Assembly: GCA_009809945.1 (NCBI GenBank)
Contig: WTPW01000445.1
Location: forward strand, 271,106 to 335,105
Length of the DNA: 64,000 bases
From: Gigaspora margarita
Taxonomy: Eukaryota; Glomeromycota; Glomeromycetes; Diversisporales; Gigasporaceae
Direction: 5' to 3'
Position 1 is the stretch's first letter. Each line of letters begins with the position of its first letter. Positions 46,777 through 57,993 of this stretch are shown here, in pieces. Both the position numbers and the translations under genes were made by a program. The notes under the pieces are model-generated. The model saw only the letters and a list, made by a program, of their open reading frames with translations, made no database searches and was not told where the DNA came from.

Positions 46777-47559
46777 TCATGCCAGGGCCAAAAGACTCCC
46801 AAAACTGCATTACCAATGATGACACTAGTGATGAGACTATTATTTTTTAAAAAAACAACAGCAGTTAAACATATACATAAGTCAACCTATGAAAAACCCA
46901 CTATACTGAAAAATGAACAAGAGTGCGATACAAGTGACAAAACTACTACCTGCAAAAAAAAACAAGGTAATTCATTGACAACTTTAGTAATGAGACTTTC
47001 TTCTTAAAACAAGTGTAGTTATATATACCATATATGCTCGAAAATAAGCACCCCCTCCCAATATGTAGGGGTGCTTATTTTCGAATAATTAAATTTTTTG
47101 AAAACTTAAAAACGTACTAATAAAAAGTTGTCCAAATAATACCAAATTTTTACTTTAGGTGTAATTTGATGCCCTGAACAACTTTACTTAATTGCACTTT
47201 TGAGGTTTACTTAGTAAAATATAGACTTTTATATGTAGCGACTGTTAACGGATTTTTGAGATTTTGCAGGGGTGTGCTTATTTTCAGGGGGTGCTTATTT
47301 TTGGCGATTTATGGTATATACAGGTCAAACTATGAAAAAGCCACCATACCGAAAAAGCAAACAAGAATGTGACAAAATTAGTAACTCCAAAAGCGATGAT
47401 TCTAAAGACAACTCTAGCAATAACAACTTCAAAGACAATTCCAGCAACGACAACTCTAGTAACAAGACTATTGCCTAAAAAAATAAATAAAGGTTAGTTA
47501 AACAAGTACATGGATTAAACTAAGCGAAAGTAAAAGCAAAGAAAAAAAAATTATTGATT
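46777..47559 (+). other. Decayed Ser/Asn/Lys-rich coding remnants, duplicated and split by a MITE
   Basis: Two similar segments, about 46870-46940 (GTCAACCTATGAAAAACCCA) and about 47322-47400 (GTCAAACTATGAAAAAGCCA), each continue into an E/QECD motif and then S/N/T-rich peptide (for example DDSKDNSSNNNFKDNSSNDN at 47395-47454). A 287-bp MITE lies between them. The short open frames at 46816-47007 and 47272-47478 are pieces of this, not intact genes; the second begins inside the MITE. Confidence 0.4.
47028..47314. mobile_element. TA-flanked MITE (287 bp), AAAATAAGCACCCC ends
   Basis: Ends CCATATATGCTCGAAAATAA and, inward from the right, CCATAAATCGCCAAAAATAA, each followed by GCACCCCC. TA at 47026-47027 and 47315-47316. 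Short relative of the element at 28344-31382. Inside is GAACAACTTTACTTAATTGC, a block shared with other palindromic families here. Confidence 0.8.
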
Positions 47560-48726
47560 ATCAATGATCATCAATGAGCATGGAAAACTTTTAATTCTGA
47601 TGATTTCTGAAATTAATATTACACAAGTATTTATAAAACTTAGTAATATAAAACCAGAAGTTTTGGGTATAAGCAAACTTTTAAAAAAATCAACTATTGA
47701 CATAATACTTTACTAATAGAACAACTTCTTAATGAGTGTCTCGTCAAGAAAATAAAGTTGCATCACCTTGTATTATGCGACTAAAGGTAAATCTAATAAG
47801 AGTTGAAGTATTATCTACTGTATAAGGTGATTATACCTAATTCTATAGACTTTTTTTTGTCATATATAAAAGTTTGTCAAAAGATTGTATTTATTTGTAA
47901 ATTTTAATATAATAAATAAACAATCAATTTATTGTTTAACTATAAATTTTTATATATTATATACTAAAATTTTTTTAGCAATAAAAGTTACAATCTGTAT
48001 AATTTATACGAATTTTAAAACACAGGTCTAATTTCGTGAATAAATAATGAACTTGATTTTTTATTTTGATAAATCGATTAAAGTTCATTGGTTTTTTTTT
48101 AGTGTTTAAAGGCCGAGTACTATGGCCAGATTTTATTATAAGTTATAGAGATGTAATATTTGTTATATGAATGAGGATACAACTAGCCACACATGCACTT
48201 TTGGTGCCTAATTTAAGTAGTCCGCCTGAAGGTTCTACACTAGCTACCATACCTACAACCCAACTACAGAAATTGTCTATTTAAACCCTCTAGTTCACAT
48301 TAAAGTTCATTAGTAAAACAGGTTCATAGTATTAAGTTATACATATTTTAAGGGTAGAGTAGATGTAGATTAATTTTCATATGATTTACAGGGTACAAAA
48401 AAATTTTATATAGAAAGCAAAAATATGCTTCTAATAAAACTTTTTAAGATTATAGCCAGTATTTTCCAAAATTTTTCTGGTATATAATTTGAAGTCTTCT
48501 ATTAGTTATAGTAAATTTTAAACCCTATATCATTTAAAAAAATCTACCTTTGTATTTGGCAAAAAAAAACTTAGATGACCCCAAATTTCCTTAGATCACA
48601 CAAAAATCGCTAATTCTGATTGGTTAAATTGTTGTTGTTTACAACCCTAATTGGTCTATCACCTAATTTTAAATGATTACAACGTGATCATTATTAAAAA
48701 TGATCTACATTCACCCTACCCTTAAG
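47560..48726. other. No gene; AT-rich intergenic sequence
   Basis: No frame with coding character and no strong inverted repeat. 48590-48715 is slightly less AT-rich and resembles the edges of other MITEs (CTGATTGGTTAAATTG), but I could not close an element. Confidence 0.5.
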
Positions 48727-50511
48727 ATTTTGGTGAATTTACAAATAAGGGCCCAAAAATGAAAATAATTACAAATAGGGGCCCAAAATAAAAATAATTA
48801 CAAATAGAGGCCTGCTATTTGAAAATTATTACAAATAAGGGCCCAAAATAATAATTTTGTACTTAAAGATTCTAAAATTAACAAGTAAACCTTTTTTGGC
48901 TCCTAATTGAAAGTTGTAAAGCTTATTTTTTTGATTCTAATAGTTGTTAAATCGTTAAAATCAGCCCAATAGATCCTAAGATATTTGGGATCAAAGAAGA
49001 AACATAAAGATCAGCAAATTCACTATTACACAAAGGACTATAAAAATGTTGTCAATTGGAAAATTGTGATTTGCGCAAAGTTTTATTATTATAATTGACT
49101 TTGGACTCTTAAATAAAGTTGCTCATTGGCTCAAAAAAATGCTAGTTTTTTAAGACATCTTTTATTATTTTCTTAGTAAAATTTTTCACTATAATAAAAA
49201 ACTTTTCAAAACGTATTTAAAGAAAACAAATATAAAGTTAGAAAAAAGCTGTCAAACGAAAAATTGTGATTTACGCAGAATTTTATTATTACAATTGGTC
49301 TTGGGCTTTTAAGTAAAGTTGTTCTTTGGTTCAAAAAATGCTAGTTTCTTAAGATGTGTTGTATTACTTTATTAGTAAAATTTTTGCTATTATAAAAAAA
49401 ATTTCAAACCATATGTAAAGAAATATAAATAGTTTGTATAATAGTGAATTTGCTGATCTTTATATTTTTCTAAGTATCCTGAGATCCACTGGCCTGATTT
49501 TGATGATTTAACTAGTGTTTCAAGCTGATTAAATTTTTACGGCTAGGCTAAGCCATTAAATTTTTAATAGCTTAGCGGCTTAGCCGATAGTATAGTGCCG
49601 GTCCAAAAATACAAGTATGTAGTATGTTAAAATTTTCTATATACTTAATATTAAAAGTTGGTTTCTACATCCAAAATTTATACTGAAAAGTTTTAATTAG
49701 AAATCGGAAGTTAGTTGTTATAGTAAATTTTTTGTTTTTTTTTTGCATTCTTAGGTTTATTGTATAATACAATTGTAATTTATTGGATCTGGACAAAAAT
49801 TATAAGGTCGAAAGAGTTATTTCCATAACATAAAGGCACCCAATATAGATAGATTAATAGTTCGCCAACTATTAGCTGGCTAATCAGTTGATTCGAACAC
49901 TAATTATAAGTTATGTCATTATTAATATTTATTAGAATCTTCTTGGTACACATATATATACTTCTTCTGTACTTATATAAATCAAAAATTAATTTAAATA
50001 ATTATGATTTATCGCATTGTTATGTTCTGACTAAGCTAGAGATCGATCCATTGATCGATTCATTGAAAATTAATATATATTTCTAAATAAGATAAGTTGA
50101 GAAGATTCAAAAATTTTGTATAATTAAGAAAACCTATATTTATTCAAATTTTAGTTACACAATATAAATTTAGTAATTGGCATTATTAGCCATTATTAGC
50201 CAGCTAGGCAAACTACCAGCTGGCTAAGCAGCTAAGCTGCCAGCTAAGCGGCTTGCTTAATCAGCTTGGAACACTAGATTTAACTACTATTAGAATCAGA
50301 AAAATGAGCTCTACAACTTCTAATTAGGAGCCAAAGAAGGTTTACATATTAATTTTAGGATTTTTAAGCACAAAATTATTATTTTGGGCCCTTATCTGTA
50401 ATAATTTTCCAATATTAGGCCTCTATTTGTAATTATTTTCATTTTGGGCCCCTATTTGTAATTATTTTCATTTTTGGGCCCTTATTTGTAAATTCTCCTA
50501 AGATTTTTATA
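48727..50511. mobile_element. Palindromic family P, copy 2, with GGGCCC-repeat ends
   Basis: Termini hold three to four direct copies of AATTACAAATAGGGGCCC-like units on the left (48735-48850), mirrored on the right (50385-50500). Inner arms match copy 1: TTGATTCTAATAGTTG, GATCCTAAGATATTTGGGATC and GCAAATTCACTATTA, and the inverses near 49435-49500 and 50285-50330. A hAT MITE sits in the right arm. The extra outer repeats suggest copy 1 has lost its ends, or that P is nested in a second element. Confidence 0.7.
49513..50276. mobile_element. hAT MITE (764 bp) with perfect 8-bp duplication
   Basis: Ends TAGTGTTTCAAGCTGATTAA and, inward from the right, TAGTGTTCCAAGCTGATTAA. Flanked by GATTTAAC at 49505-49512 and 50277-50284. 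Subterminal GGCTAAGCC-type repeats are on both sides. Non-coding. Confidence 0.85.
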
Positions 50512-50999
50512 AAATTTGACCAATTTTCTAAATAGATCTAATTATTTGAATATCAGTTATAAATTTTATAAAAAAAATTTTTTTATTAGAATTAAAATAG
50601 ATAATCTGACTAAAAAAGGTTTATTTACATTTTACAAAAATTTTAGATTACAAAAAATTCTTTATGATAAACAAATATTTAAATATTTGATTGTCAATTT
50701 ACTTTAAAAAAATCTGGTTTATTATATAGAATTTAATAGTATTTAATAATGCGATTTTTAATTTTATAAAAACAATTAATTTTATTTATTTATATTATAG
50801 TTTGAAGGACTAATTAAAAACAAGGTATTAAAAAGTATTTAAAATATATTGTCCTTCAACAATATATTTATTTTTTCCATTATTTTTTACTTTGTTTTTT
50901 CATCTTATTAAGAATTTACTATTCTTTTCTTACTTTTGCATCTTCAATTTTTCTTCATTTCAAGTTTTCTTTTTCTTTTAGTTCTTTAATAATTGATTC
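50512..50999. other. No intact gene; AT-rich, 3' flank of pogo remnant
   Basis: The open frame at 50516-50707 is Lys/Asn/Phe-rich and AT-driven. 50880-51000 may be the far 3' part of the pogo transposase (Lys/Glu-rich on the minus strand) but is too decayed to define. Confidence 0.4.
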
Positions 51000-53514
51000 T
51001 GCAGTTACAAGAGTTCCAAATTTGAAGTCTTGGGTCAGGCTTGGAGGTTTTTTTTAACAGGTTGTTGTTGTGGTTGTGGATACTTCATAATCGAAGCCAA
51101 AGAAGTTATTCTTGGATCTCTAAACATTGAATATATTTGTGCAATTCTTCATTTTTATTTTCAAGCTATGTAAGTCTATTAATTCTTGTATTGCATTCAT
51201 GAGTTGGTTTTGGAAAAGAACTAACTGCTTGAAACATTGCTAATGAAGGTATTAAACATTCAAAGTTAATTATATTAGGATTCAGGGACCAAATGCCAGT
51301 TGTAGCGAATATATGTCTAATTGCATTTGGTATATACATTTCATGAAATACTTCACCAAAAATTTGAGCAAATAAATATTTTGTAACTACTCCAAGATTA
51401 TTATTAATGTGATAACAATCTGATGCTTTATTGTATTCAGATTTAAGTTTTTTAAAAGAAATCTCAGATAGTTAAAGTATATAAGTAGTATTTGATGGCA
51501 ATACATAAAGAAGAATATTGTTTTCTTGACAATATTTAATACTAGTTAGATCTATATAGCTAGTGGCTCTATCGAGCATAAGCAAGACAGGGCGAATAGG
51601 AAGAATTGAATTACTAAAGTGCTCTATATATATTCTAAAAATATCTTTGTGCATATATCCAGTTTCAGTAAATGCAGTGACGGTACCTGGTGGAACTAAT
51701 ATGCCTTTAATTACTCTAATACCTTTATAAATAAGTAATGAAAAAATATACGTTCCAGCTACTAAAATAGTAGGGCAAACAGATATACCGTATTTTTGCG
51801 AAATAACACCTACCTGCATGTTATTTTGAGTCTATGCGCGTTAATTAGAGTATGTGCATAGGCGTTATTTTGAAACAATAGTTAATTTTTTAATAAATCT
51901 GATTTTCCAAATAACACCCATGTGCATTATATATAAGTAGTAGTACCAAAAGAAAACTAGTACGTACATACATACGTATGTACTGTACGTTCAACATCAT
52001 ATAGCAATACAACAAATTTATCAGTGATATGCATTAGATTGCTCACGAACTACTACAAACATATGTGCCATTTCACTCTTTATATATGTACATACGTACG
52101 TATGTACAAACAAAAAATACTGGTTATATAAGATTGTCATAAGAAAATTATCTGGGCTTTTATTACTGATTTTTTTTTTGTTTTTAAAAAAAAACATATT
52201 GATTAGAATTTGTTCTGCCATTTCATTTCTCAAACCATGATTAAAACATATATCATCTTGTTTTAGACATTGCTATACTAAAATCTAAGCACAAAATATG
52301 ATATGTAAGACATTAAAAATTTATAACACCAAATAGAACATTATGTTAAAATTTAAAAAAGCAAATAAGACACTATAAAACTTATGGTACCAGTACCAAA
52401 TAACATTAAAAAAATAAAAAAAAGGAATTAAAAAAAAATAAAAAAAATTTCTTAGCTGATATGACGTTTGGATAAAAAGAAATTACTGTCGAGAGGGTAC
52501 TTCCTTTCTAGTACTTGCTCGTGAATTAAATAATAATATTGAATTTTGCGCTATTGCTATACCATAAATAAAGTTTTTTTTTATGATGCTAAATTAGTAT
52601 GAATTAAAGGTTAAATATAACGTGAAATTTCTGATTTTATATATACGTACATAGTAGATACTTAAAATTTGCTAAAACAGATTCGAAAGGCTAAATTAAT
52701 AATTTATCAATTATCAAATATTAATGTGTTAACATATAAACATGTTTGGCATTACAATTTTATGAAAATATCTGGATTTTTATACAAGGTGCACATTATT
52801 TAGAGACGCACATGGGTATTATATTGAAACATTGCATGATTTTTTAGGGGTACAATTTTCTAAATAATGGCATACCCATTATTTTGTGAAAATACGGTAT
52901 GCTCTTTTGAGTTTCTAGCTACAGTTTTGTGAACTTGATAAATGCCTTTTTGAGCTATTACTTTTGCTAACCATGCAAAAATATTAAAACCACTTTTATT
53001 CATGTTCCAAATTCTGTCAGGTGTAAGACAGTTTTTATAAATAAGTTTTTTAAGTGTTGCAAAATGATTTTGAATAACAATCAGATTTGCTTTAGCAGCT
53101 CGTACTTTAGTAAGCTCTTGATGTACACAAAAAGAATTTGTGAATAATTGCGCATAAATCATTTTCACCATTTGTTACTAGGCCCATTTTTAGTTAAATT
53201 TTTTTATTTTTTGTAGCAAGCATTTGTACAATCATTGTATTAACAGCCTCTTTAGTTAGTTTTAGTTAGTTCAAACCCTAGCTTTGCATATTTAAGCAAT
53301 ACTCTACTAACTCATTTTCTTCTTCAGCCATAAGTAATGTAGAAGAACCTGGGTATTTTGGTGCACCTTTAGCTATAGTATCATGTAGTGTTTGTTCAGC
53401 AACACTATAATTCAAAGCAACTTGACGAATACTTAAGAGTGGAGCTAAACTAGTTTTTTTTTGTGTTTCAAGAAAATTTAAGGCTGCTTGGATAGAAGTT
53501 TGATGGGAGTCCAT
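51000..53514 (-). pseudogene. pogo/Tigger-type DDE transposase, decayed and interrupted
   Basis: Minus strand. The N-terminal helix-turn-helix (Psq-like) segment 53514-53278 reads LSIRQVALNYSVAEQTLHDT. After a micro-duplication near 53255 the central part (53171-52900) has TPDRIWNMNKSGFNI, where the usual acidic DES at the catalytic site is NKS. Then a 1.1-kb element intervenes; beyond it (51787-51472) LLIYKGIRVIKG, AFTETGYMHKDIFRIYIEHF and RPVLLMLDRATSYID follow. TAA at about 51473 is followed by further family sequence (LSEISFKKLKSEYNKA, ATTGIWSLNPNIINF) to about 51000. It would cut and paste at TA sites. Terminal repeats of the parent element were not found. Confidence 0.82.
51788..52897. 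mobile_element. TA-flanked element inside the transposase (1.1 kb)
   Basis: Ends CCGTATTTTTGCGAAATAAC and, inward from the right, CCGTATTTTCACAAAATAAT. TA at 51786-51787 and 52898-52899. Removing it with one TA puts the two transposase halves in one frame (RNSKEH then ISV), which confirms the TA duplication. Inside are GTACGTAC-type palindromes (about 51960-51990 and 52085-52105). Same family as 33328-33443. Confidence 0.85.
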
Positions 53515-54825
53515 ATCCTTTTATGTTAATTTTTTTGCTGATATTACTTGATTTATATTATGTTCGTGCAGGTACAAGCAAAATAAAACTTGTACTGTAA
53601 ACACAACAAAAAACACAAAAAACAACAAAAACAAGAAAATTTTTTTTAAGGGATTTAAATTTGTACATGATCGTGTGTAAACTTTAATTTAATATAGATT
53701 TGCATGGTAAATTGAAAAAAATTTTCAATAAAGGTTTTATAAAGAATCTCAAATAAAAAATGCATGTTTTTCAGGCTTAATATTTTTTGCAAGTTCCATT
53801 ACTACTTAGAATTTTATAACTTTTTATTTTTTTATTTTATTTTTTTTATCAGTTTTGTTAAAATTTTAATGTGATAAAAGTTTAGTTTTTAAGTATTGTG
53901 AGAGAATAATTTGAAAATAAAGATAAAATTGATTCATGAGAAAAAAATTTGTTCGTTAATAGTCTTATAAATATATATATAATGCATATAACAAATTTAA
54001 TATGTATATTACAAATATTTAACTAACAATAAGGCTATAAAAGGTTAGGATGTGTTATTTATAGAATTAGGAATGATCTATAGAATTAGGTGTGATCACC
54101 TTAGTAGCAAATAATAAAAACATATTACACTGCTTAATACGTAGAGTTTAACTTTGTTTTTTTTTATTTGTTTATTTTATTCAAATAATTAACTTGTTTT
54201 ATTTATAAATTTTACAGGTGTTTTTTTAAGTGCTATATATAATTAGGAGATAGTTAATTTAATAAATTCATTTTATATGTATAATACTGTAGTAGTGCTA
54301 TAGTATAGTTTTAATAGTTATATAGAGTACTATTAGATGTTACGTAACTTGTAATTAGAAAATTTTTTTAAATAACATTTATACAGTTGTAAAAGTTGCT
54401 GTTGTTGCTTAAATAAGTAATATGATTCTTCTACAACATGATTATGTTAAGAAATTATAATATATGGACTACACTTGCTATTAGCTGTCTTGTTCAACAA
54501 ATATCTAAAAGTGAGGACATGTGTCTATGTTATGATGGTTTTTGATTAACTATGATAAACCGTGTATTTCCAAAAAATGAGAAAGTTCCTCATGCTTCAT
54601 CAATGATCATTGTTTATATATTGCACATGACCATAACAAACATGTCATATAACAGGGGTGACAAGAACATTTATCCTAATAAAATTATGAATAAAAAAAA
54701 AAAAGCAAATAATTATTTGCTTAATTTGTGCATGTCAATGCATGAAAATTATTATTAAGGGTAAAAAAAAAGCAAAAAAACAACAAAATGAATGTTTTTG
54801 TACGTGTCAATGCACAGAATTTATA
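53515..54825. other. No gene; AT-rich
   Basis: 5' flank of the pogo remnant. The open frame at 54552-54758 is short, Asn/Lys/Met-rich, and without recognised features. Runs of TATAGAATTAGG (about 54060-54095) are a small tandem. Confidence 0.5.
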
Positions 54826-55185
54826 ATCATTAAGAATCTTAACGTTCATCACGTTAATGCACGAAATTATGATCGTTAAGGATCTTAACAATCATCACGT
54901 TAGTATATGAAATTATGATCGTTAAGGATCTTAACAATTGTGACAATTGTGATATCATGCACAAAAATTATAATCGTTAAGAATCTTAATGATTGTAACG
55001 ATCATGATATTAATGCATTAACATCATGTACAGAAATGATCGTTAAAATTGATCGTTAAGGAATCTTAATGATTGTAATGATCGTGATGTGAGTGCACTA
55101 AAATTTGATCGTTAAGAATCTTAACGATTGTGCGCATCAGAGCACAAAAATTATGATTATGATCGTTAAGAATCTTAACGATTGT
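54826..55185. repeat. Array of a 19-bp palindrome TCGTTAAGAATCTTAACGA
   Basis: Seven copies, intact or degraded, begin near 54826, 54870, 54917, 54973, 55050, 55108 and 55159, separated by 40-75 bp spacers that share TGCACGAAATTATGA and GTGATGTTAGTGCA words. Several copies retain the full palindrome; others carry GGATC or AATGAT variants. An eighth copy lies at about 56725-56745. Spacers are homologous to each other, so this is a decayed tandem repeat of palindrome-containing units. Confidence 0.8.
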
Positions 55186-55707
55186 GCACGTTAGTGCATG
55201 GAAATTATGTAATCATTTAAGATTAATACACATCAATATATGGATTAATACTATGCACGATAGTGCATGGATTTCAACTTTTCGTGTGATAACGTGTATT
55301 AAATTTTTTGGATGATCATTTTCCGTGTTGTTTCCGTGCAGTGATTATAAAACCCATCTTACCTGCATACAATTCGTATTTATACATGCATTTCCGTATT
55401 TGTGTTTTCATAGGGCTAGGGGTAGTCAAATCAAAGTTCTTTTGATTTACCGCATAGGTTCGCACTAAGGTAGTTTGCTGCTAATGCGGGCCAGAATTGT
55501 GAAATTCCGAAATATTCCGAAATTCCAAAATATTCCGCATGCGCAGTCTCATTTAACGTATCACAAACTATAATGTAATATGGAAATTTTAGAAAATTTT
55601 AGTTAAATTTGAAAATTTTTAGATATAAATGCTCTAAAATTTAAAAATTTTAGAAAATTTTAGTTGATATTTGAAATTTTTGTGAAAATTTTAAATCTAA
55701 AATTTTA
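55186..55707. other. No gene; start of CpG-richer sequence
   Basis: From about 55300 rightward CG dinucleotides become frequent. 55500-55545 holds AAATTCCGAAATATTCCG repeats, and 55580-55705 repeats AAATTTTAGAAAATTTTAGTT. No coding frame. Confidence 0.5.
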
Positions 55708-55984
55708 CGGGTCCCAGCGGGACGCCCCTGTATGAGTTGAAATTTGCAACTCATGCAGGGGGTTCCCAAAATTCCGGGTCAGGACACGTCGGAGCGCATC
55801 GGAATCATGGTCGGCTGGAACGGAATTGATCAATTTTGTCCAAGATCATAAAAAATTTTACTAATAAATCATATCCATTCATTAAGTAAAATGCCTGGCT
55901 GATAATTTTGCTATAGAACCTGCTAACAAGTAGGGCTAAACGCCGACCTAGATCCGACGCATCCGACCCGAAAATTTGGGGACA
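55708..55984. mobile_element. Palindromic MITE Q, copy B (CpG-retaining)
   Basis: Inverse of 36247-36485. It includes CGGGTCAGGACACGTCGG, GAGCGCATCGGAATCATGG and ATCCGACGCATCCGACCC, with CpG at the sites that are TG or CA in copy A. A 38-bp hairpin (CCTGTATGAGTTGAAATT and its inverse, 55727-55762) is inserted near its left end. Confidence 0.75.
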
Positions 55985-56010
55985 GCTCTGTAAAAATCTA
56001 TAGGACTAGA

Positions 56011-56304
56011 AATACCAGTCTAAAAAATTTCGCTCATTATGTGGTCCCATTAAAAAAAATTTCGCTAGAAAAAAAATATTTTGCTATTAGGTTAGGGTTA
56101 GGGTGTTGCTAATAGGTTGGGTTAGAGGGTATTTTATACCAAAATTTTGCAAGGAAAACTCTTAATTAGTACGCAGAAGGCAGTTTCATAAGCGAAATTT
56201 CGTGTTATAAGCGATTTTACATTTATTTTTGTTTCTTGAAACTTTTTCACGTTACACCTGATCTCGAAATCTGATTGGCTAGCGAAATTTTTTAGACTGG
56301 TATT
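56011..56304. mobile_element. MITE (294 bp) with 24-bp perfect ends and TTAGGG repeats
   Basis: Ends AATACCAGTCTAAAAAATTT then CGCT; the right end is the exact inverse. 56086-56125 contains GGTTAGGGTTAGGGTG and GGTTGGGTTAGAGGG. A partial decayed relative is at 32868-33065. Perfect ends suggest a recent insertion. Target duplication unclear. Confidence 0.8.
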
Positions 56305-56339
56305 TTAAATATTGTTGTAAAAATCGAACATTGCAGATC

Positions 56340-56458
56340 AAGAAAAAAAGGAAATTTCTAGATTTCTTAAAACTACTCCGATATCTGAGTATCGGAGTAG
56401 TTTTAAGAAATCAGAAATCATCTAGAATCGCAAGTGATTTCTTTTTTTGAAGATCTAC
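56340..56458. repeat. Near-perfect palindrome centred near 56390
   Basis: The core CTACTCCGATATCTGAGTAT continues as its own inverse, and the stem extends through TTTCTTAAAA and AAATCTAGA. A degraded relative is at 58376-58575. Confidence 0.8.
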
Positions 56459-57618
56459 AAAATTATGCTTTATTGAGAGCCGCAGTAATGTAAAAAGTAC
56501 AAATACGATGTCTTTTGCCTCCACAATAAAGTAACTCGGTAAGAGTCAAAAAAATTCACTTGGAGTTTAAAAACTAACAACTCAAATAGAGTTAAACCTA
56601 ATTAAGTTATAACCTTCGAAATAAGAGTAGAAGTGTTATCTCGAAAGGAAAATTTGCCCTTAAATAAAAGCCTGTGCTAAATCACCTTTGTACCCCGTGA
56701 TTGATTCCGAAACGATAACATGACATCGTTAAGAATCTTAACGATCGATTCTAATCCCATGACCTCATATTAGAGCCTCGTGACATAATCTAGAGCACTA
56801 TTCGACCCTAGTTACTCGGATCAAGTCTATCCACGCCTCAATCGTATCCTACCAATATTAGGGTTTAGATAGAGTAGTTTAGTTGGTTATAGATATTTAC
56901 ACTGAGGGTATTATTTTCACCCTCACAACGGCCATCATTTTAGAATGATCGGAAGGATAACGATAACATCTTTTTTAATGATTAATTCGGAGCTCGGAGT
57001 TGAGTTAATCAGATTTCATGAAATAATGCAATCACAGTATGCTACTTATATTATTGGACGATTTTGATCAGCTGAGACTTGGTCCGAACCGGTCCAGACT
57101 AGTTTAAGGATCGATAAACTTTCATTCCCGGTTTAAAGACAATCCAGTTCGGTCTTTGCAAGGACTGATCAACTCTAATTTCAGAATTTTAATATGATAT
57201 GGATCATAAAGCAGCAAAATAAAAAATTAAAAAATAGTTATAGTAAATGTAGCTGTTTGTTTTTTTATTATTTACTAAATAAATAAACATTTGAACTTCA
57301 AGTTTTTATAATTAAACCATTATTATAAAACTAACAATTATCAAATCAAAGATATATAACTAATTAACAGAGTCAAAATAGAATTATCTAATTATAGCAA
57401 CATGTCATTATCACAAATTTAAGAACTAATTTAAAAAAGTAAAAAATATTCGCTTATTATTAAATCATTACTCTTCTTCTTGTGACAATAAAGCAAAGAT
57501 TTTTGCTGGAAAGACTAGTTTTTACCATTTTTTTAACTGAATTCCAAATATAATATATAAATTGTTTATCATATCAAAAAAAAGTTTAATAAATTATAAG
57601 AACTAAACTTTGCACAAC
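56459..57618. other. No gene recognised; less AT-rich intergenic sequence
   Basis: 56459-57180 has ordinary CpG frequency but no frame longer than about 60 codons. It includes one copy of the TTAAGAATCTTAACGATCG palindrome (about 56725-56745). 57181-57618 is AT-rich and forms the 3' flank of the secreted-protein gene. Confidence 0.5.
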
Positions 57619-57993
57619 TTAAATGATTGAACCCCTGCAAGTGCCACAACCAACAGCTGTGACCTCGGGTGCCACGTAAGTTACAGTGCAGCCAGGTATA
57701 GAGGTGTCAGTAGTAGTGTAACTTGTTGCGGTAGTTGTTATACAATTATTAGCTTGACGTTTTAAGGGTCCACTCGAACTTGAACCTGGACAACTGCCGC
57801 AGCCGATAGCTGTGAAAGTGGGCACAACGTAAGTTATAGTGCAGCCAGGTATAGCGGTATTTGTAGTAGTGAAACTTGTCGTGGAAAAAGTTTTACAATT
57901 ATTAGCTTGACGTCTCAAGAGTTCTGCAGACGAACCGAGAGCAGACAAGAACAAAATCAAAATGGTAAGAAACGTAAGAAATTTTAATGACAT
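57619..57993 (-). CDS. Secreted two-repeat cysteine protein with kexin-type sites
   Basis: 124 aa, single exon, intact. Residues 1-23 form a classic signal peptide (FLTFLTILILFLSALGSSA). Two repeats 51 residues apart follow: each is preceded by a dibasic pair (RR at 27-28, KR at 78-79), starts QANNC, and has four cysteines (33, 51, 65, 68; 84, 102, 116, 119) in the pattern C..PGCT(I/V)TYV.P..TA(I/V)GCG.C. Between them is a Ser/Gly linker. Kexin-like cleavage after RR and KR would free two similar peptides, each starting with Gln, which can cyclise. The layout resembles fungal kexin-processed repeat secreted peptides and effector candidates; no specific homologue is claimed. Ser/Thr-rich parts may be O-glycosylated. 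Start chosen because it gives the signal peptide. Confidence 0.82.
   Translation of the reverse strand: MSLKFLTFLTILILFLSALGSSAELLRRQANNCKTFSTTSFTTTNTAIPGCTITYVVPTFTAIGCGSCPGSSSSGPLKRQANNCITTTATSYTTTDTSIPGCTVTYVAPEVTAVGCGTCRGSII

Noticed and set aside
54826..55185. Regularly spaced palindromes resembling a CRISPR array
   Set aside because: The spacers are homologous to each other and of unequal length, repeats are degenerate, no cas genes, and the genome is eukaryotic.
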